64,000 nt of DNA from Algoriphagus chordae (GCF_003254055.1 NZ_QKZT01000013.1:62001-126000), one strand, 5' to 3'. Positions 27,639-37,540 are shown, counted from the first letter of the stretch. The notes: generated from the letters alone by a model not told the origin. Numbers and translations: made by a program.

Positions 27639-30600
27639 TTAGGCAGGCGTTTCACTTTTCCCAAATTTGAATCCTGAGAATCCACGAATCAATATGGCAT
27701 ATAAACTTCCCAGTAGACCTAGCGTTCCGGTGAGGTAGGCATAAATCTCGTTTAAAAATGATTTGTCAAAAATGCTGATCAAGGCAAAACATATCAGTAC
27801 AAAACTCACCGCAGAAACTTGGATCATCTTGGAGTTTCCATTTTTACTCTCAAAATCCTGGAAGCTTTTGATCTCCTGCTTACTCACATGCGTCAAGATA
27901 TAAGTCTGGAATAATCTACTGAAAAACTCATATTTCTGCCATTCCAGGGTGTTATCTACTTCCTCGTCCTTAGTTGGATTGATAGCTGGGCTTGTGTCTT
28001 CCAGTTCATTGCTGGCTTTTGCCTTGATGAGGATACCTTTTCGAATCAGTTCATTGATGGCTTTTTTGCGTGATTTATTGAGAAAGCGTTCCATTGAAAA
28101 GGAGTAACAGACAAGTTTTTCCTGGAAATTCAACTCAGACCAGATGTCTGCGAATTGGGCAATTCCCAGTTGCATTTTTTCTTCATTTTCTGCTTGGTGA
28201 AGCAGGACATGCTTTTTGACATTTGGCTCTGCTTTAAAACTTTGCAGGTTGATGGGAAGTATGTGGAATTCAAACTCCGTGAAGGTCTCCGAATACATCA
28301 CCTGATCGTCTATTTCCTTTATTCTATTAAATAGCTCATCCCAACTCTTGCCTGAACTGATGATGATAGATTTTTTTTCATCAATAAGCCTATTCATTAG
28401 AGGTACGATATCTAGTTGGTTTTTCAGACAATGAATATTCTGAACATGGACATGAGTTTTGTCTGATTCTATAAGCCCCTCCTTAGCAAGATCCGTGTCC
28501 AACAGGTTAATGGTCTGGAGTTTTTCATCTTTTATTTTCTTTTGGATCATTTCCGCAGGAATACCCGTCTGTGGAGAGCATAGAAATAGTTTGGGCTTGG
28601 AGAAGTTTATTCCCTTTCTTTTCAAACTGAAAAAAGGATAGAAAATAATATTTTGGATGATGTTTACAAAAAGAATGAACAGCGCTAGCATCGTGAGCAC
28701 TACCATTAGATTATAGATGAGTCTTGAGAAACTCGGGAAATCAAGGCTCCTTTTCTCCATTGCCTTTTTGAAAACAAACTGATTTGGAGCGATGAAATTT
28801 TTGATTTTTTGGTCAAAAGGATCTGCTATCCAGCTAAGAATTTTTCTCCTATCTAGTTCATACTGTATTTGAAATGTGTTTAGTGAATCACCTAGTGAGC
28901 CGGGATCAGTCATTTGTTGAGAGCTGGAAGCATTCCAGATGGTTTGCTCGTACATCTGAGTTTTTGATTGCAGAAAATAGCCTGGTAAAAAGCCAATGAT
29001 CAAGAACCACATGCCAAGAAACGCTGGTATTGTTATGCTTTTGTGATGTTTGGTGAAACTTGCCTTTGGCTTGATAATCAAGAACCAGATTGCAATAATA
29101 GCACAGGCAAGCAAGGTCAGAAATAGCGCTGTTAATAGGATTTGGAAATTATATATAGCGATAAAAAGCAGGAGCACTAGGTTGATGCCTACGAGAATAA
29201 TAGTGCGCATGGAATAGCGTCGAATTTTGAATTCGGTGAAATCATCAAAAGTCAAGGAACTGATGGAAGTTGACAGGTTCACTAGTGAGATCAAAAAACT
29301 AGAGTATATCAGTATCAGCAGCATTTCTATATGAGAGGTGTCTGCTATATAATAGGTGCCAATCAGACCGATAGCATAGAAGATATAGGCGATAATCAGA
29401 TAATTAAGTCGGGGAAGGTTGTTGGCATTGGGTTCCAGCCAAGAGTAAAGAAATGCCTTGGTTCCCTGCTTATCCAGTGATCGTCTTGAATATTTTTGAA
29501 TCAATAGACTCAGTAATAAGCCTAAAAAATATACTCCGAGTAGAGATATGGACTCTGCAGAACTGAGAGAAGCAAAAGCATGATTGATGTTTTCATTTAC
29601 CAAAAATAGTAACCATACATTTTCATCGAAATCAGTGGTATTTACTCTTTTAAGTATTCCCGTATAGAAATTCCCATTTAAGTATAGGGAGGTTTGGATT
29701 TGGGCATCAGAGTTTGAATTATTTTTCATCAGAGACTCTATCTCTCCCCACTTTGCTTGATTGATTCCTTCTTGGATTTTGGCGATAGGAGAGGAGATTT
29801 TATTACTCTTCATCAGTATTTTCCCATTCTCTTTCAGTGCCAAAAACCGGTAATTCTTGCTTAAATCTGGATTTACGTTGAATTTAAATGTGATTGCATT
29901 GATGCCAGAGATAGTTGGTCTTAGCTTGGAAGGTGCAAAATCCTTGGAGATGACAGTCTCCAGCTGTCCGTCTGAGCGACTGTAATGTGAATTTAGAAAG
30001 GTGACTTTTTCTTTTCCTTTTTCTTTGAAAATGGTGAAATACTCTCGTTGACTCAGATCTATTGCCGAGCTGATATTCGAAAAATCCACGAGCTTTGACT
30101 CGGTATTTGTATGCTTGAAATAGATTTTCTCTGCATAGCCATCTGCCTTAAAGGAGATTACCTCATTGAAATTGGTAGGTTCATCAGCGAGCTGCTCATA
30201 CTCAGTGAAAGATTCTAAAAAGCTTCTATATATATTTAAAGAGTTCTCTAATTCGCATTTTATCTCATTTGCCAAGCCAACTTGCTGTTTCACGGGATCG
30301 GGTTCATTTCGAAACTGAGAAATAGAATAGCCTATAATAATAGTCAAACATACTAGAGAAATGCCCACTTGAGTCACTTTGTTTTGCGTGAGATTGTCTC
30401 CTGGAGATAGGTTCATCACACCTAGAATAGGAACCAAAGCGATCAGAATCAACAGAAAGAGTATCAACATGCTCAACTTGCCAAAATCTAAACGCATCCC
30501 TACTTTTTGGTAAGTATCTTCTGAGATCAAGCCTACGGCATAGAGCTGTTGGTTTTCCATGGCAATAGGCGATACATAGGCCCTGGACTGATTTCCAGAA

Positions 30601-31277
30601 TAATTGAGTCGTATAATATCTGTGCCCGAATTGGTCACTCCTAACGTGTCTATTTCTATATCCTTAGGAAGGAATAACTTGATGCCCGTATCCTCTGGTG
30701 GATAGAGAATCGTCCCGTCATTGTAGGTGATAAAGAAGTGTTCAAATATTTTATTGGTTTCCTGCTTTCTCAAAAGCTCTGCTATCGGGATTTCCAAATC
30801 GATAATCAGTTTGCTGTCGGAATGGATTGATTGCTTTTGGGAAATTTTGAAAGCTGCTATGAGAGAATCTAAATCGTAGTTTCTATGCAGATTATCAATA
30901 TTCACAACTAATCCGTTTTTGATCACAAGGCCATTTCTGAAGCCAAGTGAATCGTCAAATTCTGAGCTTGACCTAATTAGTCTTGGATTGGAATATTTGA
31001 AATTAAATTTGATGATATTGGCGAGTATCGCTGCTTCGGATTTGCTGCTGTCGGTATAGCTGAAAGCATGCGCAGCAGCTTCTCGCATAAAGTGAGCATC
31101 TACTCGTGTATAATAATCTGAAAGCGCCCGGACAATATCATTTTTGGAAGCTTCTACACTTCGAGTAAGTTGGTTTTCCAGCTCCTTCTGGTTGTTGAAG
31201 GATTGCATATAGAGTGTCACCCCAATAATTAGGATTACCGGTAGTAGGACGAGCCATATTTTTACTGTTTTTGCCAT
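27639..31277 (-). CDS. giant multi-pass membrane sensor-like protein with degenerate NTPase domain
   Basis: 1212 aa. An N-terminal TM (residues 7-23), a cache-like extracytoplasmic domain (to about 270), two TMs, a second extracytoplasmic domain (about 330-575), then a block of about seven TMs, another outside loop, a TM near 870-900 and a cytoplasmic part. The cytoplasmic part looks like a P-loop/STAND-type fold that has lost its Walker A (LFLCSPQTGIPAEMIQKKIK in that position), followed by a winged-helix-like stretch (WSELNFQEKLVCYSFSMERF, near 1070) and two final hydrophobic segments. It resembles large Bacteroidota cache-domain proteins of unknown role. Signalling across the membrane is plausible but not shown. 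Convergent with the LolE-like gene. Confidence 0.6.
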   Translation of the reverse strand: MAKTVKIWLVLLPVILIIGVTLYMQSFNNQKELENQLTRSVEASKNDIVRALSDYYTRVDAHFMREAAAHAFSYTDSSKSEAAILANIIKFNFKYSNPRLIRSSSEFDDSLGFRNGLVIKNGLVVNIDNLHRNYDLDSLIAAFKISQKQSIHSDSKLIIDLEIPIAELLRKQETNKIFEHFFITYNDGTILYPPEDTGIKLFLPKDIEIDTLGVTNSGTDIIRLNYSGNQSRAYVSPIAMENQQLYAVGLISEDTYQKVGMRLDFGKLSMLILFLLILIALVPILGVMNLSPGDNLTQNKVTQVGISLVCLTIIIGYSISQFRNEPDPVKQQVGLANEIKCELENSLNIYRSFLESFTEYEQLADEPTNFNEVISFKADGYAEKIYFKHTNTESKLVDFSNISSAIDLSQREYFTIFKEKGKEKVTFLNSHYSRSDGQLETVISKDFAPSKLRPTISGINAITFKFNVNPDLSKNYRFLALKENGKILMKSNKISSPIAKIQEGINQAKWGEIESLMKNNSNSDAQIQTSLYLNGNFYTGILKRVNTTDFDENVWLLFLVNENINHAFASLSSAESISLLGVYFLGLLLSLLIQKYSRRSLDKQGTKAFLYSWLEPNANNLPRLNYLIIAYIFYAIGLIGTYYIADTSHIEMLLILIYSSFLISLVNLSTSISSLTFDDFTEFKIRRYSMRTIILVGINLVLLLFIAIYNFQILLTALFLTLLACAIIAIWFLIIKPKASFTKHHKSITIPAFLGMWFLIIGFLPGYFLQSKTQMYEQTIWNASSSQQMTDPGSLGDSLNTFQIQYELDRRKILSWIADPFDQKIKNFIAPNQFVFKKAMEKRSLDFPSFSRLIYNLMVVLTMLALFILFVNIIQNIIFYPFFSLKRKGINFSKPKLFLCSPQTGIPAEMIQKKIKDEKLQTINLLDTDLAKEGLIESDKTHVHVQNIHCLKNQLDIVPLMNRLIDEKKSIIISSGKSWDELFNRIKEIDDQVMYSETFTEFEFHILPINLQSFKAEPNVKKHVLLHQAENEEKMQLGIAQFADIWSELNFQEKLVCYSFSMERFLNKSRKKAINELIRKGILIKAKASNELEDTSPAINPTKDEEVDNTLEWQKYEFFSRLFQTYILTHVSKQEIKSFQDFESKNGNSKMIQVSAVSFVLICFALISIFDKSFLNEIYAYLTGTLGLLGSLYAILIRGFSGFKFGKSETPA

Positions 31278-31459
31278 AGGAAAAAATTTATCTTAAAAAA
31301 TCTTAATCAATGTAAGTTATAATGTGCTGAAAATCAATGTTTAGTGCTAGTGACCTTTATTGTTATAGAAATTCATTAGAAAAATTGGCCTTAAATTGCT
31401 CTGAGGCATGTTTCTTGGAGACTGAAGCCTTTCACCCTAGTTTGTAAATTAATTACCCA

Positions 31460-32059
31460 ATGAAGCGCGTATTGCCCCTATTCCTTATTTTGATTACGTT
31501 TATTTCCCTTCCTTCTTTCACTTTTGCGCAAGCTAACTCTGAGGACAAAGGTTCTCTGCAATCAGGAACGATCGATAGCCAGTTTGACTACATCTATAGT
31601 GAGTCAAATGATTACCAAGAATATAAAGTCGTCAAGCGAACCAACTTGGATAAGCTGAAGTCCAATATTCTAGATTCTATGCGCACGATGAGAAAAGAGG
31701 TGGGAGATCTCAAGCTTTTGATAGTGAGTGAAAAAGACTCCATCAATACCCTTATTACCACCTTGGCTACTGCTGAAGTGGAGAAGCAAGATGCTATCGC
31801 ACAAAAGGACAATTTTTCTTTTCTTGGAATGGGAATTCACAAGGCAGTTTATTCCTCTTTTATGTGGATTTTAGTAGCTGTACTTGCTGGAGCACTTGCC
31901 GTTTTCTCATTCCAATATTTCAGTAGCTTCAGGAAAATCAAAAAAGCTCAGAAAGATTTGGCTGAGGTGCAGGAAGAATTTGACAATCACCGTAAGAATA
32001 TGGTGGATCGAGAGCGCAAACTCAAGCGAGAATTGGTTGATGCGCAATTGGGCAGATAG
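31460..32059 (+). CDS. small membrane protein with signal peptide and coiled coil
   Basis: 199 aa. Signal peptide at residues 1-23 (LFLILITFISLPSFTFAQ), an acidic extracytoplasmic segment, a helix with SMRTMRKEVGDLKLLI, one TM (about residues 134-153, FMWILVAVLAGALAVFSFQY) and a cytoplasmic charged coiled coil to the end. The architecture recurs in Cytophagales, where such proteins have been given enzyme names without support; I see no catalytic motif. Possibly a membrane scaffold. Divergent from the giant membrane protein, so the two may share a promoter region. Confidence 0.6.
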   Translation: MKRVLPLFLILITFISLPSFTFAQANSEDKGSLQSGTIDSQFDYIYSESNDYQEYKVVKRTNLDKLKSNILDSMRTMRKEVGDLKLLIVSEKDSINTLITTLATAEVEKQDAIAQKDNFSFLGMGIHKAVYSSFMWILVAVLAGALAVFSFQYFSSFRKIKKAQKDLAEVQEEFDNHRKNMVDRERKLKRELVDAQLGR

Positions 32060-32071
32060 TAGCTGTTTTCC

Positions 32072-32623
32072 TCATGTTGATAGTATGTTTTGCAAAAATT
32101 CTTCACGCTCTTTTTTCGAAGTTTTCTTCATTTTCCAAATAAAAAAGCCACATACACAGGCTACTATTAAGCTTATTATATGCAACTGAATAAGGGTAGA
32201 AATCCCCAAGAAAATTAGTCCGTAGAAGTAAAGTGGATTAAGAAACATTTTTTTTGTCTCTTTTTGGTCAATGTAATTTTGATCAGTGGAATGATTAATA
32301 ACGCCAAAGTAGGAGCCCTGGCTTTTACCTTCCCGAATGTACCAGTAAACTGTTACGTTATTCCCTTTCCTACAGGCGAGATTGAAATCTTGAAGTTGAA
32401 AAGAACGTTCTTTTCCCTCAGAATTTATTAAAAATAGCTGATCATGAATTACAGTCTGCGATGTGATACTGACTGGAGCCGAATACCCGGACCCTTGGTA
32501 GGTAGACCCTCCTCCGCCACCTCCAGAGACACGTGTTTCTAAATTTTTTCCTGACTCAGCTACCTCTCCTGAAAATTGATAGATATTAAAAGCTTTTTGG
32601 TAAGATGGATTAATAGTATTCAT
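32072..32623 (-). CDS. two-TM protein with glycine hexad, unknown
   Basis: 183 aa from the ATG at 32623; the frame continues two codons to a TTG. Contains SGGGGGGSTYQGSGYSAPVS at about residues 34-53, then a small domain (VIHDQLFLINSEGKERSFQL, DFNLACRKGNNVTVYWYIRE) resembling soluble domains attached to membrane proteins in enterobacteria and Bacteroidota that carry no assigned role, and a hydrophobic hairpin (about residues 130-162). Ends with a Lys-rich tail. Convergent with the preceding gene, only 12 bases apart. Confidence 0.55.
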   Translation of the reverse strand: MNTINPSYQKAFNIYQFSGEVAESGKNLETRVSGGGGGGSTYQGSGYSAPVSITSQTVIHDQLFLINSEGKERSFQLQDFNLACRKGNNVTVYWYIREGKSQGSYFGVINHSTDQNYIDQKETKKMFLNPLYFYGLIFLGISTLIQLHIISLIVACVCGFFIWKMKKTSKKEREEFLQNILST

Positions 32624-33005
32624 AAGCAAATAGATATAGTTAATAAAAATATTTGACCTTAAACAGTAAGGACTAAGATCATGAATTTTAAGAAATTAAG
32701 CAATACATAGGTCAAAGTGCATGCTTTTTTTTACCCCTTTTATTTCCTTGAGAAATTAGGTGTTTGTGAGAATTCATATTCATTTATTTTAAAGAATGTA
32801 TGGTTCATGCTTTGCGAAAAAAAGAGACTTAGCTATATGATAATTTATCCTGAATGTTGAATTCTTAATTGGACAAGGTGTTTTTCCAGATAATTTTTTG
32901 ACATAGGTTTTAGTAGTACCTGTAGAGTATCAATCCTTTCACTTTTACAAAGAGAATCCTTGCGAAAAAACCTTAAGTTTGTCCACTTAATACGAAAATC
33001 AACGG
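32624..33005. other. 382-base intergenic region
   Basis: AT-rich spacer between divergent genes. No reading frame of note and no RNA gene that I can recognise; it holds the candidate promoter element at 32974-32981 and probably the promoter of the leftward gene. Confidence 0.5.
32974..32981 (+). promoter_or_regulatory. candidate -7 promoter element (TAAGTTTG) for the ABC exporter
   Basis: Exact TAnnTTTG match 24 bases before the ATG at 33006. No clear -33 TTTG at the expected distance, so the support is the single box and its position. Confidence 0.35.
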
Positions 33006-34793
33006 ATGGCTAAGAAAAGAGGAACTGCTTTGGACGAGAGTGAGAAAAGGAAGTTGAATAAGCAGAATTTGAGTAAACTGGCAGGCATTTTTCAGTTTTT
33101 GATGCCTTATAAATCACATTTTTTTTTAGGACTAGTATTCCTAGTGTTTTCATCACTTACCCTGCTGACTTTTCCTTTCGTCGCTGGTAAGCTGATCGAT
33201 ACTGCTCAGGGGACGGATTGGATCGTATCTGATATTAATTCTATTGCGCTGATGTTGGTAGGAATACTGGCAGTGCAGAGCGTATTCTCTTTTTTCAGGG
33301 TCTGGCTTTTTGCCTTGGTCTCGGAGCGATCCATGCGTGACATCCGAATGGCATTGTATTCTAGAATGGTGCGTCTGCCTATGACGTTTTTTGATAAACG
33401 CAGAACGGGTGAATTGATCAGTAGAATTACCTCAGATGTAAGCATGCTTCAGGATACCTTTTCGGTTACGCTAGCAGAGCTTTTTCGACAGATCGTTACG
33501 CTTGTAGCTGGTGTGATATTCTTGATGGTCAATACGCCTAAATTGACCTTATTTATGCTTGCTACATTTCCTGTCTTGGTGGTGATAGCCATGGTCTTTG
33601 GGAAATTTATCCGGAAACTTTCCAAAAGCACCCAGGATGAATTGGCTTCTGCCAATGTGATTGTGGAGGAGACGCTTCAGTCCATCAGTACTGTCAAATC
33701 TTTTGTGGGTGAAGCTTTTGAATCTGCACGGTATGGAGCTGGCTTGAATAGAGTAGTGGGCGTAGCCTTACGAGCGGCCAAGTATAGAGGAGCATTTATT
33801 TCATTTATCATTTTTGCCTTGTTTGGAGGCATCGTGGCAGTGATGTGGTACGGCGCGAGTTTGGTTAGTTCAGGCGAAATGAGTGTGGGAGAGCTAGTTT
33901 CCTTTGTGCTTTACACCACCTTCATAGGAGGATCGATAGCAGGGCTAGGAGATATTTATGGACAGGTACAGAAGGCTATTGGCTCTTCGGAGCGAGTAAT
34001 GGAGATTTTGGACGAAGAACCAGAGCCAGTTTTGGGTACACAGACACCTACCTTCCAAGGAAAAATATCTTTCGATCATGTTGGTTTTCATTATCCTACA
34101 CGACTAGAGATGGAAGTCTTGAAGGATCTGACCTTCCATGTCAATCCAGGTGAAAAAGTAGCTTTGGCAGGTCACTCTGGTGCCGGTAAATCTACGATTA
34201 TACAATTGCTGATGCGATTCTATGATGTGCAAAAGGGCTCCATTATGGTGGATGATCGTCAGTTGAGTGATTGGAACTTACAAAACTTGCGTTCTCATGT
34301 AGGGATGGTGCCTCAGGAGGTCTTGCTATTCGGCGGATCCATTCGTGAGAATATAGCTTACGCTAAACCAAGTGCCTCTGAGGAGGAGATTGTATTAGCT
34401 TCTAAAAAAGCCAATGCTTGGCAGTTTATTTCTCAATTCCCTGAAGGCTTAGACACCTTAGTTGGGGAGCGAGGAGTAAAGCTTTCGGGAGGACAAAGGC
34501 AGCGAGTGGCTATAGCCCGAGCTATTTTGAAAGATCCATCTATATTGATTTTGGATGAGGCTACCTCTTCCTTGGATGCGGAATCTGAATCCTTAGTGCA
34601 AGAGGCTCTGGATGAGCTGATGAAAGGCAGAACCACCATCATTATCGCACACCGACTAGCAACCATCCGCAAGGTGGATAGAATATATGTTCTCAGTGAT
34701 GGGGAAATAGTAGAGCAAGGAACTCACCAAGACCTGCTCGATAGAGCCGATGGCTTTTATGCCAACTTGGTTCGATTACAATTTGCTGATTAG
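33006..34793 (+). CDS. ABC exporter, MsbA-like half-transporter (permease-ATPase fusion)
   Basis: 595 aa. N-terminal six-TM type I exporter domain (about residues 35-320), then an ATPase domain: Walker A GHSGAGKST at 389-397, Q-loop near VGMVPQEVLLFGG, signature LSGGQRQRVAIARAIL at 493, Walker B ILILDEATSSLD near 513-524, H-loop IIIAHRLAT. All catalytic residues are present. The protein works as a homodimer in the inner membrane; close to MsbA/lipid and multidrug exporters, and substrate cannot be told from sequence. ATG start at 33006. Its stop overlaps the end of the convergent methyltransferase gene by four bases. Confidence 0.92.
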   Translation: MAKKRGTALDESEKRKLNKQNLSKLAGIFQFLMPYKSHFFLGLVFLVFSSLTLLTFPFVAGKLIDTAQGTDWIVSDINSIALMLVGILAVQSVFSFFRVWLFALVSERSMRDIRMALYSRMVRLPMTFFDKRRTGELISRITSDVSMLQDTFSVTLAELFRQIVTLVAGVIFLMVNTPKLTLFMLATFPVLVVIAMVFGKFIRKLSKSTQDELASANVIVEETLQSISTVKSFVGEAFESARYGAGLNRVVGVALRAAKYRGAFISFIIFALFGGIVAVMWYGASLVSSGEMSVGELVSFVLYTTFIGGSIAGLGDIYGQVQKAIGSSERVMEILDEEPEPVLGTQTPTFQGKISFDHVGFHYPTRLEMEVLKDLTFHVNPGEKVALAGHSGAGKSTIIQLLMRFYDVQKGSIMVDDRQLSDWNLQNLRSHVGMVPQEVLLFGGSIRENIAYAKPSASEEEIVLASKKANAWQFISQFPEGLDTLVGERGVKLSGGQRQRVAIARAILKDPSILILDEATSSLDAESESLVQEALDELMKGRTTIIIAHRLATIRKVDRIYVLSDGEIVEQGTHQDLLDRADGFYANLVRLQFAD

Positions 34794-35461
34794 GAGAGGT
34801 TGTGTGCCGAGATTGATTTGATCATTCCCATAAACTTTTCTAGATATAGGGTTGAATTAGGGAAAAGCTGCTGCATTTCTTTTTGATCAAGTAGTCGGAT
34901 TTCATCTAGGTACTGCTGGGCATCTTTGGGATCCCATTTTTGCAGCCTGCTCAGCTTAGTTTTGGTCAGGAAAAAGTAAAGTAAGCTGTGAGGCATGTAC
35001 TGGGCAAAGGGGAGTGCATAGTGTGCTTCCACTGGGAAAATCCTGTTTGGAGTTTGGATAAAATGCTTTTTGCCTACACGAATAATCTCGTTTGCCATTT
35101 TTTGCTGATTCTCCCAAGTGTACAAATGCTCGATCACCGAATTTGAAAACACAAGATCAAAGCTGTTTTCTTCAAATTCCGTCATATTAGTAGCATCTCC
35201 CACCACTGATTTGATCTTAGGATGGTTGGTTTTTTCCTCACTCAGATTGAGGAGCACGATTTCAATGTTGGGGAGAGTAGGAAGGCTAGAAGTATTCCAG
35301 AAATAGGAAGCTCCGCCTACGTCCAGTACACGAATAGGATCATTTTTAGAGAAATTCTGAAAGAATAAATCCTCGAAATCTTTTTGCCTTTGGTTTCTAA
35401 ACTTGGCTCCCAAAGATTCGGGATTATCGGAAGGTGAAAATAAATTCGAAATAAAACTCAT
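34790..35461 (-). CDS. class I SAM-dependent methyltransferase
   Basis: 223 aa from the ATG at 35461 (MSFISNLFSPSDNPESLGAK). A longer frame starts with GTG at 35554, but its first 31 residues look unlike any methyltransferase. Motif I is IRVLDVGGAS (about residue 45), motif II LNLSEE, motif IV/post-I VFSNSVIEHLYTW; the Rossmann fold is complete. The ending HFIQTPNRIFPVEAHY-type segment (GKKHFIQTPNRIFPVEAHYA) resembles methyltransferases acting on glycans or on lipids. Substrate unknown. Gene end overlaps the convergent ABC exporter by four bases. Confidence 0.85.
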   Translation of the reverse strand: MSFISNLFSPSDNPESLGAKFRNQRQKDFEDLFFQNFSKNDPIRVLDVGGASYFWNTSSLPTLPNIEIVLLNLSEEKTNHPKIKSVVGDATNMTEFEENSFDLVFSNSVIEHLYTWENQQKMANEIIRVGKKHFIQTPNRIFPVEAHYALPFAQYMPHSLLYFFLTKTKLSRLQKWDPKDAQQYLDEIRLLDQKEMQQLFPNSTLYLEKFMGMIKSISAHNLS

Positions 35462-35696
35462 GGGTTGCCCTTGAGGCGTTTCTGCTAACAAATAATTGCA
35501 AAAGTAATCAGCCTTGGTGATTCTTTTCTTAATTTTGAACTTGAAATGATTCACCTTTCGCTTCCAACTCTGCTAATTCGGTTTTAGGAGGAAAATAGGC
35601 CTGATTCTGGCTGATTAAATATTTTCAATTGTGGTTCGGATGAAATGTGAAAGTAACAAAATAGTCGCCCAAACGAGCTGATTTTTACTCGTGAAA

Positions 35697-36629
35697 ATGC
35701 CAAGTGATTTGTATAAAACCTGTAAATTTTGTGGAGGCTCGAGCCTTATTTCTTTTGAGGCGAGTGAGCGCATGTTGGGTATGGGAGGCACCTTTGACTA
35801 CTCAGAATGCAGGGATTGTAAGTCTGTTCAGTTGGACCAGATTCCCCAAAATCTCGCAGACTACTATTCCCGATCCGGGTATTATTCATTTTTGCCCTTA
35901 GTACAGTCCGGATTTGCCAGAAGAGTATTCAAGCAGATTCGCATGAACCTGCTGTTCGCGACTAATGCCAAAGCTTTTGAGCCAAGCTTTGGCTATTGGT
36001 TGAAGAAGTTGGCGCCGGGATTTCATTCCAAGATCGCTGACGTAGGATGTGGAAATGGACAATTGCTGTATGAATTGTATGCCTCGGGGTATACAGACTT
36101 GCATGGCTTTGATCCCTTTATGGAAAAGGATCAGGTGATCAATGCTAATCTTCATCTCCGGAAGCAGCGGATAGAAGAGAGTGAAAGCACTTTTGATCTG
36201 ATTATGATGCATCATGCTTTTGAGCATATGGAAAGTCCGATGGAGACACTTCAGGCCTGTTTTGATAAACTCAATCCTGGAGGTAAGTTATTAATCAGAA
36301 CTCCAGTGACAGATGCTGAAATTTGGAAGGAAAAGAGAGAATTGTGGGTGCAGCTAGATGCCCCGAGACATTTGGTTATTCCTTCGGTTGTTGGATTTGA
36401 GCGACTTTCCAAAGCAATAGGTTTTGATTTGTATGAGGTGCTTTTTGATTCCAGTGCATTTCAATTTTGGGGTACAGCCTTGTACGAGCAGGGTTTCACC
36501 TTGAGGCCGAATCTGGTGGATGAGCTTTATTCGAAGGAGGAATTAGTGTCTTTAGACGAAAAAGCCCTCCTTTATAATAAGGAGGGCATTGGAGATCAAG
36601 TTTGTTTTTTTCTGACGAAGCCGATCTAG
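35697..36629 (+). CDS. SAM methyltransferase with N-terminal zinc ribbon
   Basis: 310 aa from the ATG at 35697 (two codons after an in-frame GTG). N-terminal CKFCGG...CRDC (about residues 9-39) is a four-cysteine zinc ribbon. A Methyltransf_12/23-type domain follows with motif I IADVGCGNGQLLYELY (about residue 112), and HHAFEHMESP as post-motif; later NPGGKLLIRTPVTDAEIW. Zinc ribbon plus this domain is common in sugar-nucleotide or O-antigen C-methyltransferases. Codons near the 3' end form a strong hairpin (36564-36587). Convergent with the stress-protein gene, sharing four bases. Confidence 0.85.
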   Translation: MPSDLYKTCKFCGGSSLISFEASERMLGMGGTFDYSECRDCKSVQLDQIPQNLADYYSRSGYYSFLPLVQSGFARRVFKQIRMNLLFATNAKAFEPSFGYWLKKLAPGFHSKIADVGCGNGQLLYELYASGYTDLHGFDPFMEKDQVINANLHLRKQRIEESESTFDLIMMHHAFEHMESPMETLQACFDKLNPGGKLLIRTPVTDAEIWKEKRELWVQLDAPRHLVIPSVVGFERLSKAIGFDLYEVLFDSSAFQFWGTALYEQGFTLRPNLVDELYSKEELVSLDEKALLYNKEGIGDQVCFFLTKPI

Positions 36630-37540
36630 ACCTTAAATAGTGCTTCAAAGAATCCCATGGTTTCACCTTTCTTCTTGAAGATCAGCATGGGTAGAATATT
36701 GTTAACCACCACTAATTTTTCAGCTACAGACCCAAGGAGGATGGCCGCAGATTTTGTTTTGCCTCGAGAGCCAAGTAGGATCATATCAGCTCCGATTTTC
36801 CCTGCTTCTTCGAGCAAAGCTTTGCCTTGGCCTTCGCCATCATTCAAGACAAATCGGCAGCTTAAACCTGGATGATTAAACTTATCAATAAATCGATTGA
36901 AGTCCTCTTGAGCATTCTCCTTCATGATTTCGGCAAATTCCTCAAAGGTCTTGCCTGTCTTAGAGTAGCCATGAGGCACCTGATAAAGATGGACTGGAAC
37001 AAGGTCAGCACCCAATTCTTCCGAGATTCTTTCCCCAAAATCATAGATCAAATCCGTGTGATTAGAGAAATCTGAAGGGATCATTATTTTATGAGGAAGT
37101 CCTGGAGGTCTTCTTTCTTGCAAGAGCAGCACAGAGCAAGGAGCTTTTTTGGCGACTCCTTTGGCAAGTGATCCATTTCCTTCTAGGACTTCTTTTCTTC
37201 CCATGATGATGAGATCAACGTCTTTGATTTTGGCCCAGCGAAGCAGTGTGTCCAAAGGATGAGCTCCTTCCTCTGCAAAAACTTCAATCTCCATACTTTC
37301 TGGAAAATCAAATTCTTCCAACTTTTCCTTGATTAAAGCTTCTATGGATTCATCTCCAGGAGCGAGCAATTCAGGATGGTTTTTGAGAATTTCATCCGGC
37401 ACCGCAAGATTTTTGGCTACATGAACAAAGTAGCACTTATCTATTCCTAGGAACTTCAGATACACAATAGTTTTTTTGATCAGGATATCGTCCATCTCAG
37501 TCAAATCAAGACCTATCATGGCCTTATAAAAATACTTCAT
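36626..37540 (-). CDS. universal stress protein, tandem UspA domains
   Basis: 304 aa, two Usp domains: residues 1-145 (with DLIIMGRKEVLEGNGSLAKG, ending APCSVLLLQE) and 150-295 (with ADMILLGSRGKTKSAAILLG and KLVVVNNILPMLIFKKK). The second domain keeps the G-2x-G-9x-G(S/T)-like ATP-binding pattern; the first has GRKEVLEGNGSLAKGV in that place. Tandem Usp proteins of this size are common in Bacteroidota and respond to stress or energy limitation. Ends four bases into the convergent methyltransferase gene. Confidence 0.9.
   Translation of the reverse strand: MKYFYKAMIGLDLTEMDDILIKKTIVYLKFLGIDKCYFVHVAKNLAVPDEILKNHPELLAPGDESIEALIKEKLEEFDFPESMEIEVFAEEGAHPLDTLLRWAKIKDVDLIIMGRKEVLEGNGSLAKGVAKKAPCSVLLLQERRPPGLPHKIMIPSDFSNHTDLIYDFGERISEELGADLVPVHLYQVPHGYSKTGKTFEEFAEIMKENAQEDFNRFIDKFNHPGLSCRFVLNDGEGQGKALLEEAGKIGADMILLGSRGKTKSAAILLGSVAEKLVVVNNILPMLIFKKKGETMGFFEALFKV

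Noticed and set aside
27626..27647. Hairpin CCTGCC/GGCAGG as a terminator
   Set aside because: Lies partly in the 3' coding end of the minus-strand gene and has no T run on either side; too weak to call.
28321..28400. GKS tripeptide in the 1212-aa membrane protein as a Walker A
   Set aside because: It lacks the GxxxxGK[ST] spacing and sits late in the domain, at the place of a sensor strand; the true Walker A place is degenerate.
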